Shown piece by piece: positions 22,431 to 32,196 of a DNA stretch of 64,000 bases. This DNA comes from Immersiella caudata (Eukaryota > Ascomycota > Sordariomycetes > Sordariales > Lasiosphaeriaceae): positions 4,049,501-4,113,500 of the forward strand of contig JAULSU010000005.1 of the NCBI GenBank assembly GCA_030512335.1. Direction: 5' to 3'. Below the pieces are notes generated by a model. That model saw nothing but the letters and a program-made list of their open reading frames with translations, was not told the origin of the DNA and made no database searches. Numbering within the stretch: the stretch's first letter is position 1; each line of letters starts with the position of its first letter. The position numbers and the translations under genes were made by a program.

Positions 22431-23393
22431 CCAGGTGGAATGGAGCGGAAGATCCAGCGAGAAGTCGAGACCCCGTCACCATCGTCTTGCACACGCTGCA
22501 TAGCCTGTCCTGAGACCCAAGACCCTCTTGCCTTCGCTTGTAACCTGGCTTTCGAACCACGAAGAATTTGGGCACGAGCCAGGCGGGTGTCCCCAACAAG
22601 ACCCCCGATACTCTGTGAGCTCTCCGTGCCAACTCAGAAGGCAGGCTCGCGCAGCAGAATCGGACAATCTCGATCTAAAACCTCCAAAGCCGACAAGTCA
22701 ACAAAACATAGCCCCAGCAATAAAATGCTAAAGAATCAGGGGGGATAAGGGCGGCAACGAGGCTCAGTCTCTGCGTCTGTGCGATATGAAACACAAGCCA
22801 CATCGAGAGGCCAGCCAAGGCGGTTCTAACAAACACCAACGACTGAAACATCCCGGTTCTCTCGTTGGCGGTTACGGAAAGATATGCGTGGCTGAGGCCG
22901 ACAATCTTCGCCTCGGAATCCGTTGGCCCAACATCGGCGAGGCAAGCAGCCAGACAGCTAGGCCCTAGCTCTTGAGGCCAAACATCGTCAAACTCCGTCC
23001 AGAGAGGATCTGGATCCATCTCAGCATCGGATTCGTGGCTCATTATAGGTTATTATCGTCAGGGTTCAATGCAACTCGGTTCTCTGCAAATCGGCGTTTC
23101 AAATAGCCCCCAATTGTCGAACAATCGGTGGCGGTGCCTGAGAGACTTCTCCCACGAAAAGCCTGCATGTCGTTGAGATTAAAGTCAGCAGGGCGCCTGC
23201 TGCCAACCCCGCACGCAGGCAGACATGCGTAATGGATTCAATTCGGCGGTTTCCGTTGGTGCGATGGGGTATCAGCTCCTAAGCTGCATTTGTCGATCAC
23301 GGTACCACGTTGTCTTCTTGTTTGGATTTGAATCCAAAGCGTGACGGGAGAAAGGACTTCAACATTGTGCCCTGCTCGTTGGTCAGATGTCGC
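22431..23393. other. Stretch between HET relic and Cys-family relic
   Basis: No separate gene supported. A minus-strand open frame (22675-23043, MSHESDAEMDPDPLWTEFDD...) with a hydrophobic part could be the lost 5' portion of the HET relic, but no conserved motif ties it to that gene. The rest (23044-23393) shows nothing. Confidence 0.3.
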
Positions 23394-24716
23394 TCATGCC
23401 TCTTTGAGTGCCCGGTAGGCATTGTTTTTCCGGCTACCCCCATCACCCAACTGCAACATCAGATCCTTCCCTGTATACGAGTGCCTCTTCCTCTCCGCAG
23501 AGCTCCACGTCGTGACATCCAGATAGTCTCTCCCCCAATAGACGTCGTCCCCTTCTCAGCTCTTCCCGACAAACGAGCGTTGATCCCTCCACGCCGAGCC
23601 TTGTACTGAGCCAGTTTCGCATAGAATCCGAAAGGGTCGGCGTTCCCCACGTTAGACGCCGGGTCCGGTAGATCCACATCTGCACTGCAGCCAGCCACAA
23701 TTCTATCAATGAACCGCGGGCCTTCTAGCTTGATGTTGTACTTGTGGGCGTACGCATAAATGGGATGCTAGAACTTCCTAGGGCACTATCGCTTGTTGTC
23801 CTTTTCCGGACCAAACCACTCGTTCTCGGTGCTCAGTTCAAGCGCCGCGGGCATCATGTTGGGCATCGCGATGAAGAGGGCCATGATCAATCCGAGGTTG
23901 AGAATCTCCGAGTCCTTTGACAGGAGCCTTTCGCGCTCGAGACGAGCCAGCATACATCGGAAGAGCCGGCCCATTAGGTGTATGGTATCCTTGAGGGTGT
24001 CGACGTCGTCGATCCTTGAAAGTGTCAGACTCACTCTCACTCTCGCATGGCGGGTGGTCAGTCCGCTGAATCTCACATTTTGAGCTCCTCCGCACCATAC
24101 CCAGCCAGCATGAATACGCAAATGCTTCGCAAACCACCCACTGCTCCTTGTAATCCCTTCCAGCAACCTCCTCAAAATCCAAGAAATAATTCTGAATCAC
24201 CTCCACTGTGCCCCAGCATGCATTGTCATTGAATGTAGACAAACGCCAAAGATCAGGATCGCGCATGTCAGCCACCACACGCATTGTATACCGCTTGTAT
24301 TTACCAGCGGCAGTGTACTTCCAAATATGATCAGGCTTGGCCGCGGCGGGCTTCTCGCAGAGGCAGGTTTCGCCTTCATCGCAGATTGCGTATTCTCCAA
24401 AGGGCGGGGAGCAGATGAGGCGATAGTCGTAAATATCGATGGGCTTTTCGGCGATGGTTCGGAGGTGTCTTCTGTCGAGGTTGGCGGGGTTTGAGATGGC
24501 TGCCCAACGGGTCGCGGAGGGGGTCTGGAGAGGGCATTTTGGATGGAGTGTCCTGGTAATACGACAACAAAGATTTTCGGTGAAGGGCGTGGGAACGTGC
24601 CAGTTGCTTGGGAGCGGGTTGCCAGGCGGTGTTTGTGGCCGGGGAGCTACCCCGAGATCCGACCCCACAGCTGACCGCGCCGCTGGAGGCGAGGAGATTG
24701 ATCCCTGGTTATGCAC
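23394..24716 (-). pseudogene. Broken copy A of an uncharacterised Cys-motif fungal family
   Basis: I recognise this only as a fungal family without known function. The order is a Pro-rich N-terminus, CDEGETCLCEKPAAAKPDH, WKYTAAGKYKRYTMRVVADM, LSTFNDNACWGTVEVIQNYF, DYKEQWVVCEAFAYSCWLG, an intron (about 24015-24099), then DDVDTLKDTIHLMGRLF and LARLERERLLSKDSEILNLG. The frame then meets TAG at 23786-23788 and again at 23768-23770, but continues in the same frame with IYAYAHKYNIKLEGPR. Near 23523 a one-base shift moves it to LDVTTWSSAERKRHSYTGKD, and it ends at TGA 23394-23396 after RALKEA. The same blocks occur in the same order in the neighbour at 24983-26245, so the two are tandem paralogs. 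The start at 24716 is the first ATG of the frame and is uncertain. Confidence 0.65.
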
Positions 24717-24982
24717 GTCGTAGACCTGATGCGCACTCGCAAACGCTAACCTCTTCCGAAGCGGAGCTCCAGACCAGCGTCACCATGTGTACCTCCTGGT
24801 CTTCCATGCTCTTTGCACGCCTTCAAGGGGTGGCTGTCGTTACCTACAGTCACGCAAAACCCTGACAAGTTGCTTTTTGCTTCACCCCATGTTGCGGCCT
24901 CGGATTCCTCCCCCCAGACCTCCTGACATCCGTATCCGCGGCGCTCGTCGCCATCGTACAATGTATAAACATGCCACATGAT

Positions 24983-26245
24983 TCATGCCCGCTGGAGTAC
25001 GTTGTCCGCCTTGAGAATATCCAGGATTCCCTGGGAGACTGGATCATTCCCTCTATAGGAAGCCTCCTTCCTTTCAGCTGCCGTCCAGGTCGTGATATCC
25101 AGTGCGTCTCCCCCGATGAGCGTCGTCCCCTGTTTCCTACGCTTGGAAAGGTGGTCCAAGACACAGGCGTTTTTCAGCGAGTATGCCTTCAAAGCGTCAT
25201 CAAAGCCACAAGGGTCCGTCTTGCCAGTGTTTGAGGGCAGCTCCACGATGGCGGGAGCCTGAGCGACAAGTTCCTCTAATCCGCTTGGGCCCCGAATCTG
25301 GATGTCGTACTTGCGAGCGTACGCCACGATGTAGTTGGCGTATTTAGCAAGAGACCACTCCTTCTTGGCAGTTTTGGGTTCGAGGAGCTCTTCTTTCGCC
25401 TCGAGCGTGAAACCCATATTCTCCTCGACGCCCACGAACAGCCCCATGATGAGTCCCAAGCTGTGGGCCTCTGAATCCTTCGACAGCAACTTCTCTTGTT
25501 CCAGACGGGCCAGCATCGAGAGGAACAGCCGGCCGATCAACACAATGGTCTAGACGGCAAGAGATCCGTGGTCAATATTGTGCGGAGTGGTCAGACCGGT
25601 TGAACGCGATTCCTCGAGGCAACGTACCTGTAGACCTCGGAGCCGTACTCCGTCGAGAAGAAGAGACCCAGGCCTTCGCAAACAGCCCATTGCTCCTTAT
25701 AGTCCCTGTTCTTGCCCTTGCCGGCCTCACTAAAGTCCAAGAAAAGATTCTGCAGAACCTCCAAACATCCATCCGCGCTGTGGTCGTTGAAGTGTGCATC
25801 CGCCATCTGTCGGCATCCTGCAGATCCATCATCACTCGCTGGGTGTAGAACTTGGTCAGGCCGGCCAGTGTCGCCTTCTAGGGATGATCTGGCTTGCCAG
25901 CGGGCGACTTCTTGCAGAGGCAGGTCTCACCGCAGTCGCAGTGGATTGGCTCGGCCTCGTCATCGTCTTCATCGGTGTCGAGCGGTAGCTGGCAGACCAG
26001 CTCGTACTTGTATGCCTTTGCTGGGTCCTGCGTCATCCTCTTGTAGGCGAGATCGGCATTGGCGGACGCTGAAATGGGCTTCGCCCAGCGGGTGCTGCGG
26101 CGCGGTTCGGGGAATTTTGGCGTTGCCGCTTCTGCGGCGGCGGGAGTTTCGGCGACTGGAGCTCGGAGACGTCAGAGGCGTCGGAGGCGCGGGACTTCTT
26201 GGCGGCCGGGGCCGGGGCGCCAGTAGATCTTCGCTTGGGTGGCAT
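24983..26245 (-). pseudogene. Broken copy B of the same Cys-motif fungal family
   Basis: The start is MPPKRRSTGAPAPAAKKSRA at 26245, a basic, possibly nuclear-targeting N-terminus. The conserved body is in another frame from about 26100: RWAKPISASANADLAYKRM, YELVCQLPLDTDEDDDEAE, CDCGETCLCKKSPAGKPDH. A TAG at 25878-25880 stands where copy A has Trp (DHIW against DHP-stop), and the frame goes on with KATLAGLTKFYTQRVMMDL. One base is missing near 25793, between RWRMH and FNDHSADGCLEVLQNLF. After DYKEQWAVCEGLGLFFSTEY an intron (about 25552-25629, GTACGT to TCTAG) leads to LIGRLFLSMLARLEQEKL. The last part is open and conserved to the end (GGDALDITTWTAAERKEA ... LKADNVLQRA, stop at 24983). The intact C-terminal half and the damaged N-terminal half suggest fairly recent inactivation. 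Confidence 0.65.
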
Positions 26246-27087
26246 TTTGACGGGAGTGGGATAAAACAAAAAAGATTGGATGAAAGGGAAACAGGAACAG
26301 GAAGAGAGGCTGTGCTGACCACGAAACCGGGCCCTTGCGGGATCAAATACACCGCTCGAGCTTGGAGATCCATCCCCAGCTGGCATGGCACCAAAAGAAA
26401 GCATCATGAGTAACGGGACCGCACCGCGTGAAGTCTGCTCCCGCGATTTTTTGACGCGTTGTGACGACAGGGATCTGGAAGCGTTCCTTGCTGGCGGGTT
26501 TACTTTTCCTACCAACTGGAAGGTCACCGAGTGGCTGGTTTCCGCTAGCATGGATCCACCGCAGACGCTAAAGTCACTGGACCAGCGCGCTGAAGTGGAT
26601 CCCTGCTGGAAGACGCGACCAATTTCGATGGAACACCACGTCCTTGGAACGGCAGCGGAATATCGTTTCGGAATGACCAAGCATCTAAACGGGCCGCGAC
26701 GACGGCAAGAAAAGGGGGTGCGCCCTTTCCCTTCTTTGTCTTGGATTGTGAAGTCAAAAAACCCGGCCCGTCTTTTTGTTTGCCAGGACCATAGGGCAAC
26801 CATCCCGTCAGCTTTGCTGGGCTTTCAGTTCCGGTGAGCGGATCGCCAACCCCGCTGCTGGGCTGTCCTCATGAAGCCACCCCGTCACCGTCAACCCGGT
26901 ATGAGCCATCGTGTCATTGGAGGTCAGTCCTCCTTGGTAGAGCCATGTGTTGGACTCGACGTCACTTGCAGAAAACTTCGTTATGACCTGCAAAACACAA
27001 AGTCCGACTCGTTGTTCTTGTCATCAAATGCTATCGTTACTAACAAACAGGCACACTAATGCTCTCACAAGACGTTACAATTGATAG
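26246..27087. other. Intergenic stretch
   Basis: No gene recognised. It contains the former promoter region of copy B and the 3' flank of the 2-oxoglutarate oxygenase gene. Open frames of 60-150 codons here show no family feature. Confidence 0.45.
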
Positions 27088-28167
27088 TTACACCTCAATC
27101 TCCTTCTTCGCCACAAACGGCGCCACCGGCTCCGGATCATCAGCACCATCCTCCACCATCCCGCCCAAGATCATCGACTTGGGAGCCATGGCCTGCCACA
27201 CAGGAGGATCGGTAAAGGCCTTGAACTTCTGATCATGCCAATCCTTGGCGGTGACGTATCGCCCCTCGCTATCCATGAACATGGTGTCGTCCTCGGCGCG
27301 GAGGAAATAGGCGATCGAGTAGCGGTGCTCACTGGGCTTGAAGGGCACCACGCGGTGGATGCACGACTGGAACTTCATGCCGCTGGCGAAGCGGAGGGAG
27401 TCGCCGACGTGGACGAAGGCGCAGCCGGGCTTGGGAGCGACGAAACCCATCTCGCGGGCGCCGCACTCACCAGGGGGACGGATCTGGAGGCCCCACTGGT
27501 CGCTGAAGAGGAGGGTCAGGGAGCTGATGTCGGTGTGCTTCTGGTGGCCGATCTTGTGCTGGCCGGTGACCTCGGCGGGGAGGTAGTGCATCATGGACAG
27601 CGTGGTGGTCGAGGGGCGGTCGTTCCGGTGCGAGTTTTCGAAGCGCTTGGCGCCGGTGAGACCCATACCCGTCGACAAAGCGGAGAGGATGACCTTGGTG
27701 ACGGTGTTGCAGCTGCCGATGGCCTGCTCGAGGATGCGCAGATCACCGCTGTTCTTGATGGGGGACGGCACGCGGGGGCTGCCCTGCTGGATCTCGTCGC
27801 GAGACACCTTGAGCATCTCGTAGCCGTCCTTGGTGCCGGCGCCGAAAGCACCCGTTCGGCTTCCGACGGGCTCGTAGCCAAGGTGGGAGTCGATCAGGCC
27901 GTACTGGTTCTTGGCCTCGAGCGGGGCGGCGAAGAAGCGGCCCATCAGCTTGAGAACCTCCTGGCGGTCCTCGAGCATGCGGCGGCCGTCGATGGAGTCC
28001 AAATCAAGCATGAAGTAGCCATCCTCGAGACAGGCGTTGACGACCTTCTCGACCTCGGCGGGGTCCTGGGAGAGCAGCAGGCTGTAGTCGACGGTCCGCA
28101 TGGACCAGACGGGGACCTGTTTGCCCTGCCACTCGATGGTTCGGGGAGCGTCGATGATGGGAGCCAT
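27088..28167 (-). CDS. 2-oxoglutarate/Fe(II)-dependent oxygenase (isopenicillin N synthase-like)
   Basis: An intronless 359-residue enzyme of the IPNS/flavonol synthase-like superfamily, which couples 2-oxoglutarate (or substrate) oxidation to hydroxylation, desaturation or ring closure at a non-haem iron. The N-terminal domain (VEKVVNACLEDGYFMLDL, 39-56; LMGRFFAAPLEAKNQYG, 74-90) matches the DIOX_N part. The iron ligands are visible as H211-x-D213 (GHQKHTDISSLTLLF) and H271 (SCIHRVVPF), and the co-substrate-binding R282-x-S284 follows (HRYSIAYFLR). The length is usual for the family. The start MAPIIDAPRT at 28167 is the only sensible ATG. The substrate is unknown. Its neighbour to the right is also a candidate oxygenase on the same strand, and an amidohydrolase follows, so a small metabolic cluster is possible. 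Confidence 0.9.
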   Translation of the reverse strand: MAPIIDAPRTIEWQGKQVPVWSMRTVDYSLLLSQDPAEVEKVVNACLEDGYFMLDLDSIDGRRMLEDRQEVLKLMGRFFAAPLEAKNQYGLIDSHLGYEPVGSRTGAFGAGTKDGYEMLKVSRDEIQQGSPRVPSPIKNSGDLRILEQAIGSCNTVTKVILSALSTGMGLTGAKRFENSHRNDRPSTTTLSMMHYLPAEVTGQHKIGHQKHTDISSLTLLFSDQWGLQIRPPGECGAREMGFVAPKPGCAFVHVGDSLRFASGMKFQSCIHRVVPFKPSEHRYSIAYFLRAEDDTMFMDSEGRYVTAKDWHDQKFKAFTDPPVWQAMAPKSMILGGMVEDGADDPEPVAPFVAKKEIEV

Positions 28168-28848
28168 GTTGAAGTGTCTGATTTTCTGACTTCTGAGTAG
28201 GTATGATTTCTGAAATGCCAGCCTTGAAAAGTCTCAGCCGTCCAGGGCAGAAGGGGCAGGGCTCATGTATACGGCAGCCAACACGGGGGGGGGGGCTTGG
28301 CGATATCCCCTCGTCCGCGCGGCTTCGCTACGTTTCGGGACGGTCGCCGAAGGTCGGATAGCCGGCAGTTGATAGGGCGATGAGACCTCAGCCGAATTAA
28401 TGTGAGAGATATTGAGACAGTTGGGCTAACGAGCGTTCCCCGCATTCAAGGTTCCGTCGAGACCAGAAGGTCATCACGGTTGGTGGGGTGTCTGCACAGC
28501 CAATGTCGCACGGAGGTGGGATCATGCTTCCCCCCACAGATTAGCAACGCATCCAAGGGATCCCCACATCTCGGCTTGCTTCCGAGATGTCACAGTGCGT
28601 CTATACCGCATGCTCAGGATCAAATCATGGTAGATGCATGGGCATTGATCATCTCAACCTGTAACACACTTTTATCCCCGGAGTTAGGCCAGCTGAACGT
28701 TTCAAACGCCAACCCAGGGCCTTGGTTCGGCTCCCACTTGGGGTCCGGCACCGCGCCCAGAATTCGCCTGGGATGCTGGCTATTTCCAGATTATCTACGC
28801 TGGCACTACTAACACGTCCTAACAGGAGAAAGCCGTCGACTACCAGTC
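28168..28848. other. Intergenic stretch
   Basis: No gene seen. It should contain the promoter of the 2-oxoglutarate oxygenase gene. A G run of 11 bases lies at 28285-28295. Confidence 0.5.
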
Positions 28849-29715
28849 TCAATAACAAACCAAACACCGCACCTCGATGCTCTGCCGAGACGCCTCCTCT
28901 CGGTACCTCGGGTCCTCAAAGGCCGAATGCAACGCCCTCCGCGCCACCGACGTGTCCGAGTCAAAGCACTTGATGAGCAGCACATCCACGGGCGTCATGC
29001 GGTACTTGAAATACCACCGGTGCTCCGGGTTGTGCCGAACCACCCACGACTCGCCCCTGAAGTCGTCCTCGACCATCTCCGCGCCGACCAGGTCCGCATC
29101 CGGAACGGAGTTGGAGTCGGCCACCGCGATGGGGTCCTTCAGGATGGTCTCGATGGGCCGCCAGATGTTGATGATTTGGTATCGACGCTGCAGCAGCGCT
29201 TCCGCTTCGCGCGGGTCGTCGGAGAGTTCCCATCTCAGCCTGAGCTCGGCACCGGCGTAGGACTGGTCCACATGGGTCCTGGTGACGGGCCCACGGTTGG
29301 CCAGGTTCTTGCCGTGCAGGCCGAGATGGTGCCATTGCGTTGGCCCGCGGCGAACCTTGTGGTTGAAGATGTGGACGCGGCGGGCGCCTGTGATGTCCTG
29401 GAGGAGAGCTCTGCATTCATCGTAGTAGTCTGTGCGGATGACGTCCTCGTCGACAAAGGTCCTTTCTTGGCTGGAGTGGGTGATGTACTGGAAGCCGTGA
29501 GAGTCGAGAGTGTATTTGTCCTCGCCTCCGGAGATGTCGGTCACGGTGAACTCGTGGGGTCGATGGGGGCGCTTGTTGCTGACTTTGCCTTTACCGATGT
29601 AGATCGGGGTGGGAGCCGAGCCGTCTCCGGGGTCGTCCCAGTAGTTGAGCGTGGTTGCGACGTTGTGTTTTGCGAGATCAGGCATTGTGGGCATTGGAGG
29701 CATTGTTTCAGTCAT
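28849..29715 (-). CDS. AsaB/CmcJ-like hydroxylase-desaturase family protein
   Basis: Family members (AsaB of the aspergillic acid pathway, GA4-desaturase-type and cephamycin CmcJ-like proteins) are candidate oxidative tailoring enzymes of secondary metabolism. This intronless copy shows the family order: TLNYWDDPGDGSAPTPIYIG near the start, DSHGFQYITHSSQERTF, VHIFNHKVRRG, RTHVDQSYAGAELRLRWEL, YQIINIWRPIETILKDPIAV, and near the end RWYFKYRMTPVDVLLIKCFD followed by HSAFEDPRYREEASRQSIEV. The His and Asp in THVDQS and the upstream FNH are the likely metal-site residues by family analogy. The start MTETMPPMPT at 29715 fits better than the ATG at 29745, which would add MQKRRRTKSK. The length (288 residues) is usual. 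The product is unknown. Confidence 0.85.
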   Translation of the reverse strand: MTETMPPMPTMPDLAKHNVATTLNYWDDPGDGSAPTPIYIGKGKVSNKRPHRPHEFTVTDISGGEDKYTLDSHGFQYITHSSQERTFVDEDVIRTDYYDECRALLQDITGARRVHIFNHKVRRGPTQWHHLGLHGKNLANRGPVTRTHVDQSYAGAELRLRWELSDDPREAEALLQRRYQIINIWRPIETILKDPIAVADSNSVPDADLVGAEMVEDDFRGESWVVRHNPEHRWYFKYRMTPVDVLLIKCFDSDTSVARRALHSAFEDPRYREEASRQSIEVRCLVCY

Positions 29716-30097
29716 TTTGGATTTGGTCCTTCGTCTTTTTTGCAATCACAGATATGGCCCTCGTAGGCGCGCATACGTCGTGGACGTTTACTATCGTCGA
29801 GATTATCTTGCTCACACTCAATTGCGCTTAACTGCCGGGATGCACGGTAAAAGTTTGACCCAAAGGAGACGGATCCTCCGACCTGTCCCGGTTCGTGAGG
29901 TTGGGAGGCGACAATCAGGATTAGCCGATGCTAGCGTTTCACTGACAGCGGCACGGCTTGACCCGCGCCATACATGTAGCGCCAGGCTGTGGGGGGCAGC
30001 AGCTCTTGGTCCGTCTTCTAGCACCCTTCTAGGGACGCAACCCTCTTTGAGAGGGACCATCCGCGCAAAAACTGCCCTGGCACTTGCACTTGCAACC
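29716..30097. promoter_or_regulatory. Shared upstream region of the AsaB-like and M20 genes
   Basis: The two genes are divergent with starts 382 bp apart, so this stretch must contain both promoters. I see no recognisable operator. Confidence 0.5.
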
Positions 30098-31764
30098 ATG
30101 GCCACAGATTCCGACTACGTTATCGTTTCAAGCGCTGGCGATGAGGCGCGCAAAAATGCTCTCGGCTGCGGATTAGCGTCTGGCGAACGGCCCGCGTATT
30201 TGTCAGACATCGAGTCGCTGATCGACAATAATGCGCGGCCATTATGGACCCTCAACGCCTTCCTTCACAACACGCCCGAGCTCGCTTACCACGAGCACCA
30301 GGCCCATCATGCACTAACGGAGTTCATACGGTGTCGAGACGAAGGGTGGGACGTCATGCCTTCGGCTCACGGCATCGCAACGGCCTGGATCGCCGTGCAC
30401 GACAGTCAAAAACCAGGTCCGGTTGTTTCCTTTAACGCTGAGATGGGTGAGTTTCCCCCAAGGTACTCCACAAGGTGCGCAGCAAAACATGACACCTGCA
30501 CGGACTGAAACATTTGGCGCCGAGCCTCTTGCTTTAATCCGACGCACACCCTCGTCTGATTCCAGCGCATCATTTTTCGTGCATCATTTTGTTCAGACGA
30601 AGTTCGTCTGATTTTACACATCGGAGACTCATTGCACATCTCCCGCATTGCATTTTACACTAAGCATCACCATCACCGCACATCCCGCCCGTCCCTGAAT
30701 CTCACATCTCTGTTTCTCTCGCTGCCTCCGTCTAACGCATCAATCATCAAGATGCCCTCCCAGGTCTCGGCCATGCGTGCGGCCACAACCTCATTGCGAC
30801 AGCCTCCCTAGCCGCCGCCCTCGCAACCGCGCAAATCATGAGGCAGCATCACCTCCCCGGCAAAGTCCTCCTCTTCGGAACTCCCGGAGAGGAAGGCTAC
30901 CGCGGGGCTAAACTCCTTCTCCTCGAGCGAGGTGCCTACCGCGGAGTTGACCTCTCTCTTATTTCTCACCCTGGTATCTTGCATAATAGCGCGAGAGTGC
31001 GGACCACTGCGTTTGCAAGGGTGGAGGTTAGTTATCACGGGAAGGCCGCGCACGTGGCGAAGAATCCGTGGGAGGGGATTAATGCTTTGGACGCCCTCGT
31101 GGTGAGTTACACTGCGGTTTCTGCGCTGCGGGCGAGGGTTATGGAGGGGGATACGATTGGGGTGGCGATCACGAATGGAGGTGGGGCGGCGTCGAATGTG
31201 ATTCATGAGTTTGCGTCGATGGTTTGTATGGTTCATTCTAGGACCGCGGCGAGGTTAGAGACACTGCTGGGGCAGGTGGAGGGGTGTTTGAGGGCGGGAG
31301 GGCAGGCGACGGGGGCGAGGTTGGAGTTGAAGGTTACGAGGGGTTATAAGGACCATGTGCCGAATGTTGTGCTGGCGAGGTCGTATGAGAGGTGTTGGAG
31401 GGTGATGGGGGATATGCCTGATCCGCAGATACCGTCGGAATGTGCGGTGGAGGAAATGGTAACGTATGTCCCGTCGAGTACGGACCAGGGGGATCTGAGC
31501 CATGTGATGCCGAGTTTGAATGCAAGCTTTGCGATTCCGCCGGGCCCGGAAGGGGGAGGACCGCATACGAAGGACTTTGAGAAGGCGTCGGGGACGAGGG
31601 AGGCGTTTGAGCGGGCGCTGAGGGTGGGAAAGGCGTTGGCGGGGGTTGCAGTGGATGTTTTGACGACGGATGGATTGTTGGAGGAGGTGAAGAGAGAGTG
31701 GAGGAGGGATATGGAAGAGAGAGGGAGAGATGTGATGCCTGAGAAGAATGTTTACTGGAGGTAA
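30098..31764 (+). CDS. M20 family amidohydrolase (peptidase M20D-like)
   Basis: A metal-dependent amidohydrolase of the M20 family (related to IAA-amino-acid hydrolases and PM20D2), expected in the cytosol. Two exons, 30098-30446 and 30752-31764, give 453 residues. Removing the intron 30447-30751 (GTGAGT donor, CTAAC branch, TCAAG acceptor) joins NAEM to DALPGLGHACGHN (117-129), the first metal-binding motif, with the D completed across the junction. Later elements are LLFGTPGEEGYRGAKLLL (catalytic Glu and metal Glu), SLISHPGILHN, the lid-domain start ARVEVSYHGKAAHVAKNPWEG, and STDQGDLSHVMPS with HTKDF near the end. The start AACCATGG at 30098 is in good context and gives MATDSDYVIV. The intron is 305 nt, about six times the usual size in this window. 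Confidence 0.9.
30594..30610. repeat. 17-bp perfect inverted repeat in the M20 intron
   Basis: CAGACGAA and TTCGTCTG flank one central G. It lies within the 305-nt intron, near another copy of TCGTCTGATT at 30552. Confidence 0.7.
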
Positions 31765-32196
31765 GATGAATAGAGGTTGTGCCGGTCTTGTCGATGCTCA
31801 GTCACCCTGGGCTCCTTGTTGTTCCTTGGCCTTCGCTGATTCTGGCTTCTTTCCATCCTACTCTCTGAGACCAGGATCTTCCCTTTACAGCAACTCAGCA
31901 TCGGGTCCCTGCAAAGACACCCTGTCCAATCCAGGTCCCGATCATCACACACATTCGGGACCTGAAACCAGCGCCTCAATATATGCACCATGGACATCCA
32001 TCTTGCAGGTGATCTCGTAGAGTAGGCGTATTATGAAGTTTGCCTCCCGATCGACGCGCGTTTAAGTCATATTTAAGCTAGGCTACGGACGAAACATGTG
32101 GCCAAGGGAGAATCGCAGTCAATATACACCGAAGGGAAAGGGTACTTGGCCGGACTTGACCGAGACTCTGGGCGTAAACCACTTCGCCACGCTTGA
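31765..32196. other. Intergenic stretch between convergent genes
   Basis: 3' flanks of the M20 gene and the next minus-strand gene. Nothing else seen. Confidence 0.5.

Noticed and set aside
27235..28200. 321-codon plus-strand open frame
   Set aside because: Antisense shadow of the 2-oxoglutarate oxygenase, which has all its metal ligands.
28927..29766. 279-codon plus-strand open frame
   Set aside because: Antisense shadow of the AsaB/CmcJ-like gene.
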